A stretch of DNA of 64,000 nucleotides from VSJD01 sp964617825 (GTDB lineage Bacteria; Verrucomicrobiota; Kiritimatiellia; JAAZAB01): the NCBI GenBank assembly GCA_964617825.1, contig CAZTWL010000022.1, positions 1-64,000 of the forward strand. Reading direction: 5' to 3'. Made by a program: the position numbers and the translations under genes. Shown here piece after piece: positions 8,298 to 17,069 of the stretch. The stretch's first letter is position 1, and every line of letters starts with the position of its first letter. The notes under the pieces were generated by a model, which had not been told where the DNA came from, made no database searches, and saw only the letters and a list, made by a program, of their open reading frames with translations.

Positions 8298-9782
8298 ATG
8301 AACAATCGAACAACGACATCCGCGGGCGCATTATGCCCCGCTCCGAAGCGCATCGAATGGCATGGAAATTATCTGAAAATCGCCGGCCAAGCCTCATTGA
8401 TAACTTCGGCTGCGATCAGCGCCGATACTGTGGCTTTGCTTAGATCCATCTGGGACGATTTTACCCACGCAACGGTAAAACTGAACATTACCGGCAGCCG
8501 CGATCTGCCGCGCAATTCCCTGCTGCTCTCAACTGGAGACAAACAACCCTCTCCGGTCAAGCTGGAGCCCGCCAGCAGTTCGGCGCTGACGATTGACGCC
8601 TCCGGCGTTGCGGCCTGCGGCCTGACGGAAACCGACCTGAAACACGCCTGGTTTTCCATGCTTCAGCTGCTGGCATGCGAACGCGCCCCGCGGGCCAAGT
8701 CGTGGCAGTTGCCCCTGATGACCATGCAGGATTATCCAAGGTTGAAATTCCGCGGCATTCATCTCTGCGTTTTCCCGGAAACTCCGTTCGCGTTCGTCGA
8801 AAAGGTCGTCAAGCTGGCGGCCTTTCTCAAATTCTCCCACATAGTCATCGAATTCTGGGGCATGCTCCGCTACGAGACGCTGCCGGAACTTTCCTGGCCG
8901 CAAGCTTTTGGGAAAAAACAAGTCGGGCAATTGCTGCAGACCGCGCGCCAGATGGGAATCCAGCCCGTGCCGATGTTCAACCACTGGGGGCACGCCACCG
9001 GCTCGCGCAACTCCTGCGGGCGGCATGTGGTCCTCGACCAGAATCCGGCGCTGGAGCCGCTTTTCGAGCCCGATGGCTGGACCTGGTGCCTGACCAACCC
9101 CGCGACCCTGTCGCTGCTGAAAGATGTGCGGGCCGAATTGATGGACCTTTTCGGCCAGACCGATTACTTCCATCTGGGCTGCGACGAAGCTTATTCGCAC
9201 GCTACTTGTCCCGAGTGCCGTCAAAAAAATTCGCCTCAGCTCCTGGCGGATTACCTGAATGCGATCAACGCCGACTTGAAAACCCACAAAATTCGCCCGT
9301 TCATCTGGGGCGACGCTTTGCTCGAGGCCGGCAAGTGGGAAGGATATATTGCCACCAGCCGCCAGGATCAAAGGACCCACGAAGCGCTCGATCTGCTTTC
9401 CAGGGATTTTATCATCAACGACTGGCAATACGACCTCGTCGACAAGACCAAAACCGCGACCATGGATTGGTTCATGCAAAAAGGATTCGATGTGATTACC
9501 GCGCCATGGGATAATGGCGGAAATATTATTGCGCTGGCGGATATGGCCGCCGATAAAAAAGCCCTGGGCACGCTGTTGACCACCTGGCACTCCCTGCCAT
9601 TCACTATCGGCAGACTGGCCACGGCCACCGTTGCCGCCTGGGGCCAGCCTCCCGGCAATATTGAGCATTACAGCACGCTCGGACTGCTGGCGACTTATAT
9701 CCGCAAGCTGCGCGGCGGATCGGCAAATTTCGATAACGCCGGCTGGCGCAAATGCGAAGTTGACGGCACTAGCCGCACATAG
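8298..9782 (+). CDS. GH20-like beta-N-acetylhexosaminidase family protein
   Basis: 494 residues; the ATG at 8298 is favoured by GAGG eight bases ahead over the ATG at 8286. A GH20b-like domain (about 1-130) precedes the barrel, which begins LKFRGIHLCVF. Asp296-Glu297 in HLGCDEAYS is the GH20 catalytic pair (polarising Asp and acid/base Glu). FNHWGHAT and IWGDALLEA also fit the family. GH20 enzymes cleave terminal beta-linked GlcNAc or GalNAc through an oxazoline intermediate. No signal peptide is seen, so it probably acts in the cytoplasm on imported oligosaccharides. It is the last gene of the locus, 150 bases after the oxidoreductase. Confidence 0.75.
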   Translation: MNNRTTTSAGALCPAPKRIEWHGNYLKIAGQASLITSAAISADTVALLRSIWDDFTHATVKLNITGSRDLPRNSLLLSTGDKQPSPVKLEPASSSALTIDASGVAACGLTETDLKHAWFSMLQLLACERAPRAKSWQLPLMTMQDYPRLKFRGIHLCVFPETPFAFVEKVVKLAAFLKFSHIVIEFWGMLRYETLPELSWPQAFGKKQVGQLLQTARQMGIQPVPMFNHWGHATGSRNSCGRHVVLDQNPALEPLFEPDGWTWCLTNPATLSLLKDVRAELMDLFGQTDYFHLGCDEAYSHATCPECRQKNSPQLLADYLNAINADLKTHKIRPFIWGDALLEAGKWEGYIATSRQDQRTHEALDLLSRDFIINDWQYDLVDKTKTATMDWFMQKGFDVITAPWDNGGNIIALADMAADKKALGTLLTTWHSLPFTIGRLATATVAAWGQPPGNIEHYSTLGLLATYIRKLRGGSANFDNAGWRKCEVDGTSRT

Positions 9783-9905
9783 CCTGTTGCGCGGCAAAAA
9801 AGGCGCGACTTTCCAATGAGAGGCTCGCGCCCCAGCAGAGCAGGTCACATATTCATTGCGAATCTAATGGCATTTTTGTGCGTTTTTGCCTTAGAATAAC
9901 CGCCA

Positions 9906-10985
9906 ATGAATAACCGGGCAAAGCACCGCGCAAAATATTTTTGGGCTATCCTCGCCATCGGCGCCGGCCAAATACTGAGAGCGGGCGCCAATGACGTTTC
10001 CGGATTCGACCATACATTCCAGACCCAGTGCGCCGCACGAGCGCAAGCCGCCGAGGCCCAGGGGACGATGACGGTCCCCGGCAACGCCGGCTGGCTATTC
10101 CTCGCCCCCGAGTTGCGCCATCTGGGTGCCGGCCCTTTCTGGGGACCTGCCGCCGCCAAAGCCAGCCGGGCATTAAAGCCGGACCAGGCTGATCCCTTGC
10201 CCGCGATCGTGGATTTTCACGATCAGCTGGCAGCCTTGGGCATCGAATTGCTGGTTGTGCCGGTGCCGCCAAAGGCCGTTATTTACCCGGATAAGCTGCT
10301 CGCTAATGTTCCCCACGATTCCGCGGGCAAGCTGGCGCGACTGGATCCCGCCTTACAATCCTTTTACGATCAGCTCCGCCATAAGGGCGTCGATGTCCTG
10401 GATTTGACTCCCGTTTTCCTGAAAAATCGGGCGAATTCGGAAGGCGCGCTCTATTGCCGCCAGGATTCCCACTGGTCGGGAATCGGTTGTGCCCTGGCTG
10501 CCGCGGAAATCGGCCAAAGACTTGCCGCCACGTTTCGCGATTTACCGAAACAAGCCTTTACCGGGCAATGGGACACCGTTGCCATTACCGGGGATTTATG
10601 GCAAACGTCGGGTGCCACCAAACCCCAAACGGAAGATATCCGTATCCGACGTGTCAGCCGTATCGGAAAAAGCGGAGCGGTCGAGACGCCCACCGACAGC
10701 CCGGTAATTTTGCTGGGAGACAGTCACGGCCTAGTCTTTCATAGCGGCGACGATATGCTGGCTCGCGATGCGGGCTTGGCCGACCAGCTGGCGCTGGAGC
10801 TGGGTTTTGCCGTGGACCTGGTGGCCGTGCGCGGATCGGGCGCCACGCCGGCGCGCATTAACTTGTTGCGGCGTGCCCAGAAAAACGTAAACTACTGGGC
10901 CGGTAAAAAATGGGTTATCTGGTGTTTTGCCGCCCGCGAATTCACGGAAAGCGACGGCTGGCGCAAAGTGCCCATCAAACCCTGA
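9906..10985 (+). CDS. AlgX/AlgJ-like SGNH-type O-acetylation protein
   Basis: 359 residues. An N-terminal hydrophobic segment (about 10-25, YFWAILAIGAGQILRAGA) suggests export with or without anchoring. The sequence follows the AlgX/AlgJ plan: GNAGWLFLAPELRHLG, LAALGIELLVVPVPPKAVIYPDKL, RQDSHWSGIGCALAA (the DSHW motif carrying catalytic Asp and His) and VILLGDSHGLVF (GDSH nucleophile block). Such proteins acetylate exopolysaccharides in the periplasm with acetyl groups delivered by an MBOAT protein. No MBOAT gene is in the window. It opens the polysaccharide block. Confidence 0.75.
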   Translation: MNNRAKHRAKYFWAILAIGAGQILRAGANDVSGFDHTFQTQCAARAQAAEAQGTMTVPGNAGWLFLAPELRHLGAGPFWGPAAAKASRALKPDQADPLPAIVDFHDQLAALGIELLVVPVPPKAVIYPDKLLANVPHDSAGKLARLDPALQSFYDQLRHKGVDVLDLTPVFLKNRANSEGALYCRQDSHWSGIGCALAAAEIGQRLAATFRDLPKQAFTGQWDTVAITGDLWQTSGATKPQTEDIRIRRVSRIGKSGAVETPTDSPVILLGDSHGLVFHSGDDMLARDAGLADQLALELGFAVDLVAVRGSGATPARINLLRRAQKNVNYWAGKKWVIWCFAAREFTESDGWRKVPIKP

Positions 10986-11033
10986 TGCCGGCAAATTTCA
11001 ATCATATGTCTTGCGCAAACCAATAGGAGCAAC

Positions 11034-11852
11034 ATGCAAGCAGACAACAAAAAATTCCTGTTCATCGGCGCGCATCCGGACGATGCGGACTTGAGTTTCG
11101 GCGGCTGCGCGATAAAGCTGGCGCGACTGGGGCATACCGTAAAATTCGTCTCCTGCGCCAGCGGCGACGCCGGCCATTATGCCATGACCCCGCCGGCATT
11201 GGCTGCCCGGCGCAAGCTGGAGGCGCAGGCCTCGGCCAAAATCGCCGGGGTGGCCGAGTATCAAATCCTCAAGGATCACGATTGCGAACTCATGCCCACG
11301 CTGGAAAATCGGCGCGAAATTATCCGCTTGATCCGGGAATTCGTTCCGCACGTCATCATCACGCACCGCCTGTGCGATTACCATGCCGACCACCGGGCAA
11401 CGGCGCAATTGGTGCAGGACGCCGCCTATCTGCTCAACGTGCCGATGATTTTGCCGGAAACGCCAATCATGCCGCACTATCCCATAATCCTGCTGGCCTG
11501 GGACAAGTTCCAAAAACCAAATCCGTTTGCCCCCGACCTGGCTGTGGCCGTCGATGACGTGATGGAAACCAAACTCGCCATGTTGAACTGCCATGTTTCG
11601 CAGTTTTACGAGTGGCTGCCATACAACGAAGGCCGGCTGGATAAAGTGCCGACCGACCCGGCCGGACGCCGTCAATGGCTGCTGGACGGCTGGGTATGCG
11701 ACGACCGCAAACAGGCGGAACTGGCCCGGCCGCTGCTGGCCAAATCGCGCGGGGTCTCCGCGCCGCCGGCGCTCTACGCGGAAACTTTCGAGATCTCCGA
11801 ATACGGCCGCGCCCCGGCTCCCGGGGAGCTGGCCAGGCTGTTCCCATTTTGA
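11034..11852 (+). CDS. PIG-L / LmbE-type N-acetylglucosaminyl deacetylase
   Basis: 272 residues, GGAGC ahead of the ATG. FIGAHPDDADLSFGG near the N terminus is the AHPDD zinc-binding and catalytic motif, and CDYHADHRATAQLV supplies the third zinc ligand (HxDH). Members remove the N-acetyl group from GlcNAc-containing substrates such as GlcNAc-PI, bacillithiol precursors or glycan intermediates. The cytoplasmic location (no signal) and position within the polysaccharide block suggest modification of a sugar precursor. Exact substrate unknown. Confidence 0.85.
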   Translation: MQADNKKFLFIGAHPDDADLSFGGCAIKLARLGHTVKFVSCASGDAGHYAMTPPALAARRKLEAQASAKIAGVAEYQILKDHDCELMPTLENRREIIRLIREFVPHVIITHRLCDYHADHRATAQLVQDAAYLLNVPMILPETPIMPHYPIILLAWDKFQKPNPFAPDLAVAVDDVMETKLAMLNCHVSQFYEWLPYNEGRLDKVPTDPAGRRQWLLDGWVCDDRKQAELARPLLAKSRGVSAPPALYAETFEISEYGRAPAPGELARLFPF

Positions 11853-11939
11853 CCGTGCCAGGAATGGCCTTCCACCCCGAAGACGGCCGAACCGTATTTC
11901 ATGCTTTGCGCCTGCGCGCCTTTGCGTTAAATTAACCTT

Positions 11940-14531
11940 ATGGCTGACAGCATTCCGCGTTTATCAGGCTGGAAACTCATCGGCGCGTCCTTCGCAATCT
12001 CACTGGGCGTCTGGCTGCTTGTTTCCTGGCCCCTGCCGCGCCATGTCGGCACGGGTATCCCCACCGCGGCCCATCGGGAAGCGGCCGATATCCAGCGCAT
12101 GATTCCCGGCGATCACCTTCAGTTCATGTATTACTGCTGGCTGGCGGGTGACATGGCCGCCGGCCAAACGCCCTTGTTTTACAATCTCTATGAATTTAAT
12201 GCCGGCAACGACCGCGAACGCTTCGATCCCTATGCTTATTATGTTCCCTTCTCGCTCATCTATGCCGCCGGCGCCTGGGTGGGAGGGCGGGCTTTTGGCT
12301 GGAATCTGGCGGGGTTCATTTCCCTGTGGCTTACCTACCTGTTGACCTGGCTGCTTGTCCGGCGCTGGACGCGCTCCGAGTGGATTGCCGCGCTGACGGC
12401 GCTGCTGGGGATTATCCTGCCATTCCGCTGGATTAACCTTTTCGGCGGCAGCCCGGCCGGTTTTGCCATGGCTTGGATTCCGGCCATCCTGCTCGGGGTC
12501 GACTTGGCTGTCCGGGAGGATCGGATCCGGGGCGGCGTCCTGGCCGGGGCGGCCTTGCTCCTGGCCTCCTGGGGCGACAGCCACGTTTTCTTTTTTGGAG
12601 CCTTGGCCTTGCCGGTCTGGGGGCTCGTGGCCTTCGCGGGACGCCCTGATTTTCAATGGCGCCAGGGCGCGAGTTACCGGCGCCTCGCCCTGGCGCTCCT
12701 GCCCATTGCCTTGTTCGCCGCGTTGGCCCTGCTGTTCCCGGTCATGATGAAAGGCCTGTATCACGCCGTAATGGGCACGGCGCCGGTGGCGCATGCCATC
12801 GGTCCCCGGACATTCCCCGAAATCATGCTTTTCTCCCCGGACTGGCGCGGATTTTTCGGCCAAAGCCCGTTCGATATTTCGAAACACATTTATCTCGGCC
12901 CAGCCATCTTGGTATTTATCGCCGCCGGGTGGCTGGCGCTGGTTTACCGGTCGTTCGGCGGTTGGCGCCTCCACGGCCGGACCATGATTTGCCTGGCGCT
13001 TGTCATCCTTGCCCTCCTGGGGATCATGATTCTGGCGGTGGGTCCGCGGGGACCGGAACACGGTCTGTTTTTCAGAATATGCCGTACGGTCATTCCGCCC
13101 TATGCCCTGATCCGCCAGCCGGCCAAGATTTTCTGCCTGATGCCTTCGTTACTGGCCGTGGCCGCAGCCATTACCCTGACGGCTTTGGTTCAGCTCCGTT
13201 CCGGACGGGCATGGTCGATCTTGGTGCCGGTCATTTTTGCCGGTTCAGTCCTCTTGGACTACCCCCGGCGGTGCAATCCCACGATTTCACTGCTGGAGAA
13301 AAAGCAGGATGCCTATGCCATGGCGGCCGCCGATGCCGCCGGCAACCGGACCATTCCGCGCGCACTGGTGCTCCCGCTCTGGCCGGGCGATTCGCACTAC
13401 GCCTCGATCTATCAGTATTTTGCCTCCATCTACCGGGTCCGGATGATCAACGGCTATAATCCGTTTATCAAACAGGGCTATTTCAAGGACGTCTTCCTCA
13501 GGTTTGAAAGCGTAAACCAGGGATGGCTTTCCGAAGATCAAGCTGCCGACCTGATCCGAATGAATATCCGCTACATACTCCTGCACGAAGACCTGTTTCC
13601 GGAAAAGGTCAGCCCGTTCCCCGTGACCGCCACGCTCCAGCAGCTGTTGCGCAATCCGCGGCTTGAGCTGCTCCGCCAGGACGGCAGCGTGTGGGCGTTC
13701 AAAATCCTGGATATGCCGCGAACCAATTCTATTTGCACGCCGCCCGGGGACACGCTGTTTCCCGCGCGCCGCTTTGAAATGGAAAAAACCGCCGCGGAGC
13801 GCCAGGCAACCGTCACAAGTTCGGCCACGGCCGGGGGCCAGGCCTTCGCGGCCCTCACCGCAACCAATGCCAGCCGGCAAACGCCCCCGATTCGCGTGGC
13901 GGCGGTCTCCAATCTGCACTGGCTGGTACGGGCACGCGGACAGGGAACGCTGGCCGGGGAAATTATGACCGAGCGGCAGGCGACGCCCATTCCGCCGCTG
14001 GCGGTGCAATCCAGGGACTGGACCTGGCTCACTCTCCCCATCCCGGCCTATCGGGGATTCGCCGCCCTGAGCCTGAAGCTGGCGCTGCAAACCGGCGCCG
14101 TGGACCTCGATTTGAGCCTGTTGACCGCCGGCCCATGGACCCAGCTGAATCCGGGCGAATCCGTGACCTTGCCGGCGGCATTGTTTTTTCACGCCGGGCA
14201 TCTGGATTTGAAAACCGGCAATGTAATTTTCAGACGAGACTACGACCGGCATGGAATTGTATTTTATGGGCCAAAGTTGCCCTTACCCAGGGGGACCTAT
14301 GAAGTGGATATCGCCTTCAGCTCCCCGGCGCCGGCCGGCACGAAACTGGCGATCGTCAACATCGAGCAAAACGAGACCACCGGAAAAGGCACAGCCGTGG
14401 CAATGATTGCCGGCCAGCCGGCACAGGGCCGTTGGCGGCAGCATGAAAATCTGCCGTTCAACCTGGCGCTGGTATATGAAGATGCCGCCGACTTGGAAAT
14501 CCGGCAGATCACGTTCACACGGTTGAAATAA
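11940..14531 (+). CDS. Large multi-spanning membrane protein, GT-C glycosyltransferase-like
   Basis: 863 residues. About residues 10-430 hold ten or more hydrophobic segments, with a first periplasmic loop containing HLQFMYYCWLAGDMAAG and acidic residues as in GT-C enzymes. The remainder (about 440-863) is soluble and becomes beta-rich near the C terminus (YEVDIAFSSPAPAGTKLAIV), like a carbohydrate-binding module. The layout resembles YfhO/PMT-like proteins that transfer sugars from polyprenyl-phosphate donors. No catalytic motif is firm. It lies between the deacetylase and the O-antigen exporter, so a role in polymer assembly or decoration is inferred. Confidence 0.6.
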   Translation: MADSIPRLSGWKLIGASFAISLGVWLLVSWPLPRHVGTGIPTAAHREAADIQRMIPGDHLQFMYYCWLAGDMAAGQTPLFYNLYEFNAGNDRERFDPYAYYVPFSLIYAAGAWVGGRAFGWNLAGFISLWLTYLLTWLLVRRWTRSEWIAALTALLGIILPFRWINLFGGSPAGFAMAWIPAILLGVDLAVREDRIRGGVLAGAALLLASWGDSHVFFFGALALPVWGLVAFAGRPDFQWRQGASYRRLALALLPIALFAALALLFPVMMKGLYHAVMGTAPVAHAIGPRTFPEIMLFSPDWRGFFGQSPFDISKHIYLGPAILVFIAAGWLALVYRSFGGWRLHGRTMICLALVILALLGIMILAVGPRGPEHGLFFRICRTVIPPYALIRQPAKIFCLMPSLLAVAAAITLTALVQLRSGRAWSILVPVIFAGSVLLDYPRRCNPTISLLEKKQDAYAMAAADAAGNRTIPRALVLPLWPGDSHYASIYQYFASIYRVRMINGYNPFIKQGYFKDVFLRFESVNQGWLSEDQAADLIRMNIRYILLHEDLFPEKVSPFPVTATLQQLLRNPRLELLRQDGSVWAFKILDMPRTNSICTPPGDTLFPARRFEMEKTAAERQATVTSSATAGGQAFAALTATNASRQTPPIRVAAVSNLHWLVRARGQGTLAGEIMTERQATPIPPLAVQSRDWTWLTLPIPAYRGFAALSLKLALQTGAVDLDLSLLTAGPWTQLNPGESVTLPAALFFHAGHLDLKTGNVIFRRDYDRHGIVFYGPKLPLPRGTYEVDIAFSSPAPAGTKLAIVNIEQNETTGKGTAVAMIAGQPAQGRWRQHENLPFNLALVYEDAADLEIRQITFTRLK

Positions 14532-14629
14532 TGCCCGGCGAATCCTGGTTGTTGACGGGATTAACAAGATTCCCGTCTTCAGATCCATGCTTTACCGCCG
14601 CGGGGCAATCGGGTAAAGTGACGGCCTCG

Positions 14630-15439
14630 ATGATCAAAATATTTAAAGACGTATTTCAGCACTCGGACCTGATCTGGAACCTGGTGGCGCGGGACCTTAA
14701 AATCCGCTACCGGGGTTCCATCCTGGGTTTCTTGTGGACCATCCTGAATCCGCTGTTCATGGCGGTCATTTATATCGTTTTCCTGCGCCTGCTGGCGGGA
14801 CGGGCCGGCGTAATTCCCAACGAGGATATCATCATCGGCGTATTCGCCTGGCAGTTCACGATGCAATGCGTCAACGCCGGCATGCACTGCGTGACAGGCA
14901 ATTCGTCGCTGGTCAAAAAGGTCTATTTCCCGCGCATCATCCTGCCGCTTTCCGTGAGCTTGTCGGGGCTCGTCAATTTCCTGCTGACCTTGCTTGTGCA
15001 ATGGGGGTTGGTGGCCATGCTCCTGATGATGAACGGCTCGTTTCTGGATGCCGCCACGCTCTGGGTGCCGCTCTTCAGCCTGTATCATCTGCTCTTCAAT
15101 TTTTCACTGGCCCTGCTGGTGGCCGCCGCCAATGTTTATTTCCGCGACACCCAGCATATCGTCAACCTGCTGATGAGCGCCTGGTTCTTCATGAGCCCGG
15201 TCATGTATCCCCTGACATTGGTCGAAACCGTGGCGCGCAACCATCCCTGGATCGGGCACGTTTATCTGCTGAATCCGATGACGGTGATCATCACCGGCTA
15301 TCGCTCCATGCAGGTGCCGGCCGAGTCGTTCCCCTGGACGGCGGCCAGCATCACGGGCTTGCTCATTCCCCTTGCGCTCCTCGGGATCGCCTACGCCGTG
15401 TTCCAGCGAACCCAACGCTATTTTTCGGACGTCATATGA
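14630..15439 (+). CDS. ABC-2 polysaccharide/polyol-phosphate export permease (Wzm-like)
   Basis: 269 residues from the ATG at 14630. An upstream in-frame start at 14531 would add a non-conserved 33-residue leader, so it is rejected. The family hallmark LVARDLKIRYRGSILGFLWTILNPLF appears in the first 40 residues, followed by six predicted membrane spans with the usual FNFSLALLVAAANVYFRDTQ segment and SPVMYPL. It pairs with the ATPase that starts four bases before its stop codon (ATATGA overlap). Together they move a lipid-linked polysaccharide across the inner membrane. Confidence 0.9.
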   Translation: MIKIFKDVFQHSDLIWNLVARDLKIRYRGSILGFLWTILNPLFMAVIYIVFLRLLAGRAGVIPNEDIIIGVFAWQFTMQCVNAGMHCVTGNSSLVKKVYFPRIILPLSVSLSGLVNFLLTLLVQWGLVAMLLMMNGSFLDAATLWVPLFSLYHLLFNFSLALLVAAANVYFRDTQHIVNLLMSAWFFMSPVMYPLTLVETVARNHPWIGHVYLLNPMTVIITGYRSMQVPAESFPWTAASITGLLIPLALLGIAYAVFQRTQRYFSDVI

Positions 15440-16620
15440 ACGCAATCGAAGCCAAAGGCCTGGGCAAGTGGTATCGCAAACAGGGCGTCGGCTCGCCGAC
15501 ATTCATGGGCGCCTTGCCGCGCTGGCTGAAAGGCGGCAAACCTGAAGGATTCTGGGCCCTGCGCAACATCGATTTCACGATCCGCCAGGGACAGACGGTC
15601 GGCGTGATCGGGCCCAACGGATCGGGCAAAAGCTCGCTCCTGGGCCTGATTGCGCAAACCATGGTGCCGACGGAAGGCACAGTGCAGACTACGGGGCGCA
15701 TATCGGCGCTGCTCGAGCTAGGCGCGGGATTTCATCCCGACCTGTCGGGGCGCGAGAATATTTTTCTCAACGCGGCGATCCTGGGGATTCCGCGGGAGGA
15801 TATCCGGCGGCGCTTCGACCACATCGTGGATTTCGCCGAATTGCGCGAGTTCATCGACATGCCCGTCAAGCATTACTCCAGCGGCATGTATGTGCGCCTG
15901 GCGTTTTCCGTGGCCGTGGAAATGAATCCCGACATCCTGCTCATCGACGAAGTCCTGGCCGTCGGCGACATGTCCTTCCAAATGAAGTGCCTCGACCGCA
16001 TCCGCCTGTTCCAGAAAAAAGGAAAAACCATCCTGTTCGTCTCGCATGCCCTGGAAACGGTCGAGGAATTTTGCAGCGACGTGTTGTTGATACATGAAGG
16101 CCGCAAGATCATGCAGGGCAACCCCTCCGAAGTGATCTTTGCCTACCTCAAGCAATACATGGTCCGGATCGGCATGCTCAACGTGGAAGAGCACGGCACC
16201 CGCGAGGTCGAAATGCAATCCGTCCGCCTGCTAGACGAAAACGGGGCGGAAACCACCACGTTTTTCACCGGCCGCGCCATGACGATTGAAATCGGGTACC
16301 GCGCCAATCGGCGCATCGAAAAGCCGGTCTTCGGCTTTAACATCAAGACCGGCAACGGATTTTATGTCTTCGGCTCGAACACGCAGATTGCGCAAACGCC
16401 CATCGCCGCCATCGAAGGCAGCGGCCTGGTGCGCCTGCGGATCGATCCGCTGACCCTGAAGCAAGGCAAGTTTTTCCTGTCCCTCTCCGTGCATTCGTGG
16501 GACCATGCCACCCAATACCACCGCCAGGAAGACCTGCATCCGTTCCTGGTCAAGGACTTGAGCAACGACAAGGGCGTCTTCCAATTGAACTGCGTCTGGG
16601 AGCATCGAGCGCCATTATGA
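15436..16620 (+). CDS. ABC polysaccharide export ATPase with C-terminal glycan-binding domain (Wzt-like)
   Basis: 394 residues, start codon overlapping the permease stop. The nucleotide-binding domain (about 1-245) has Walker A GPNGSGKSS at 59-67, signature HYSSGMYVRLAF and Walker B ILLIDEVLAVGD. GRISALLELGAGFHPDLSGREN is characteristic of the Wzt/TagH group. A C-terminal beta domain of about 140 residues (from about 255) resembles the Wzt C domain, which recognises a terminal modification of the O-polysaccharide and thereby couples chain end-capping to export. The block therefore probably ends chains by a cap, possibly related to the acetylation or deacetylation genes upstream. Confidence 0.9.
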   Translation: MNAIEAKGLGKWYRKQGVGSPTFMGALPRWLKGGKPEGFWALRNIDFTIRQGQTVGVIGPNGSGKSSLLGLIAQTMVPTEGTVQTTGRISALLELGAGFHPDLSGRENIFLNAAILGIPREDIRRRFDHIVDFAELREFIDMPVKHYSSGMYVRLAFSVAVEMNPDILLIDEVLAVGDMSFQMKCLDRIRLFQKKGKTILFVSHALETVEEFCSDVLLIHEGRKIMQGNPSEVIFAYLKQYMVRIGMLNVEEHGTREVEMQSVRLLDENGAETTTFFTGRAMTIEIGYRANRRIEKPVFGFNIKTGNGFYVFGSNTQIAQTPIAAIEGSGLVRLRIDPLTLKQGKFFLSLSVHSWDHATQYHRQEDLHPFLVKDLSNDKGVFQLNCVWEHRAPL

Positions 16621-17069
16621 AAATAAGCGTTGCCGGTCGCGATCGCACCCAGGATCTGGGCCCGGACCTGCGTCGGCAGGCCGAAAATATGGCCCGGGGA
16701 GATACCAGCCGGCAGCCGGCCAAGCTCCCCGACTCGATCAGCGCGCTGGCCCTGCGCAAGGCTACATCCGATGCCGATTATCTGAACGAGCTGATCAGGC
16801 TCCTGCGCTGGCGCGACGGCGTCGATACCCTGCCGTTTCATATTCCATGCCGTCCCGGGCTGTGCGGCCGCCTGGCAGTCCGGATAAAAGAAGTCTTCTG
16901 GAAACTGCTGCGTTACCAGCACGACCGGATCGCCTTCCGGCAGAACCTGATCAACACCCAGTTAACCAGCGCACTGGAATTCGAAATCGTCCAAAGGCAA
17001 AAGGAAGCGGACGAATTGAAACAGCGCGTGGCCGAACTTGAAAAAAAAGCAGGCGGGAACTTGCGATGA
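16617..17069 (+). CDS. Hypothetical protein with C-terminal coiled coil
   Basis: 150 residues, with its ATG overlapping the Wzt stop codon and its own stop overlapping the next start, so it is translationally coupled on both sides. The N-terminal part is charged and not recognised. Around residues 75-105 there is RVKEVFWKLLRYQHDR-like amphipathic sequence (the visible text is RIKEVFWKLLRYQHDRI), and the last 35 residues (EIVQRQKEADELKQRVAELEKK) form a clear heptad-repeat coiled coil. Small coiled-coil proteins next to Wzt and glycosyltransferases can act as molecular rulers of chain length, but that is only inference here. Confidence 0.65.
   Translation: MKISVAGRDRTQDLGPDLRRQAENMARGDTSRQPAKLPDSISALALRKATSDADYLNELIRLLRWRDGVDTLPFHIPCRPGLCGRLAVRIKEVFWKLLRYQHDRIAFRQNLINTQLTSALEFEIVQRQKEADELKQRVAELEKKAGGNLR

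Noticed and set aside
14531..14630. Extended N terminus of the export permease from 14531
   Set aside because: The additional 33 residues are not family-like and the true N terminus pattern starts at 14630.
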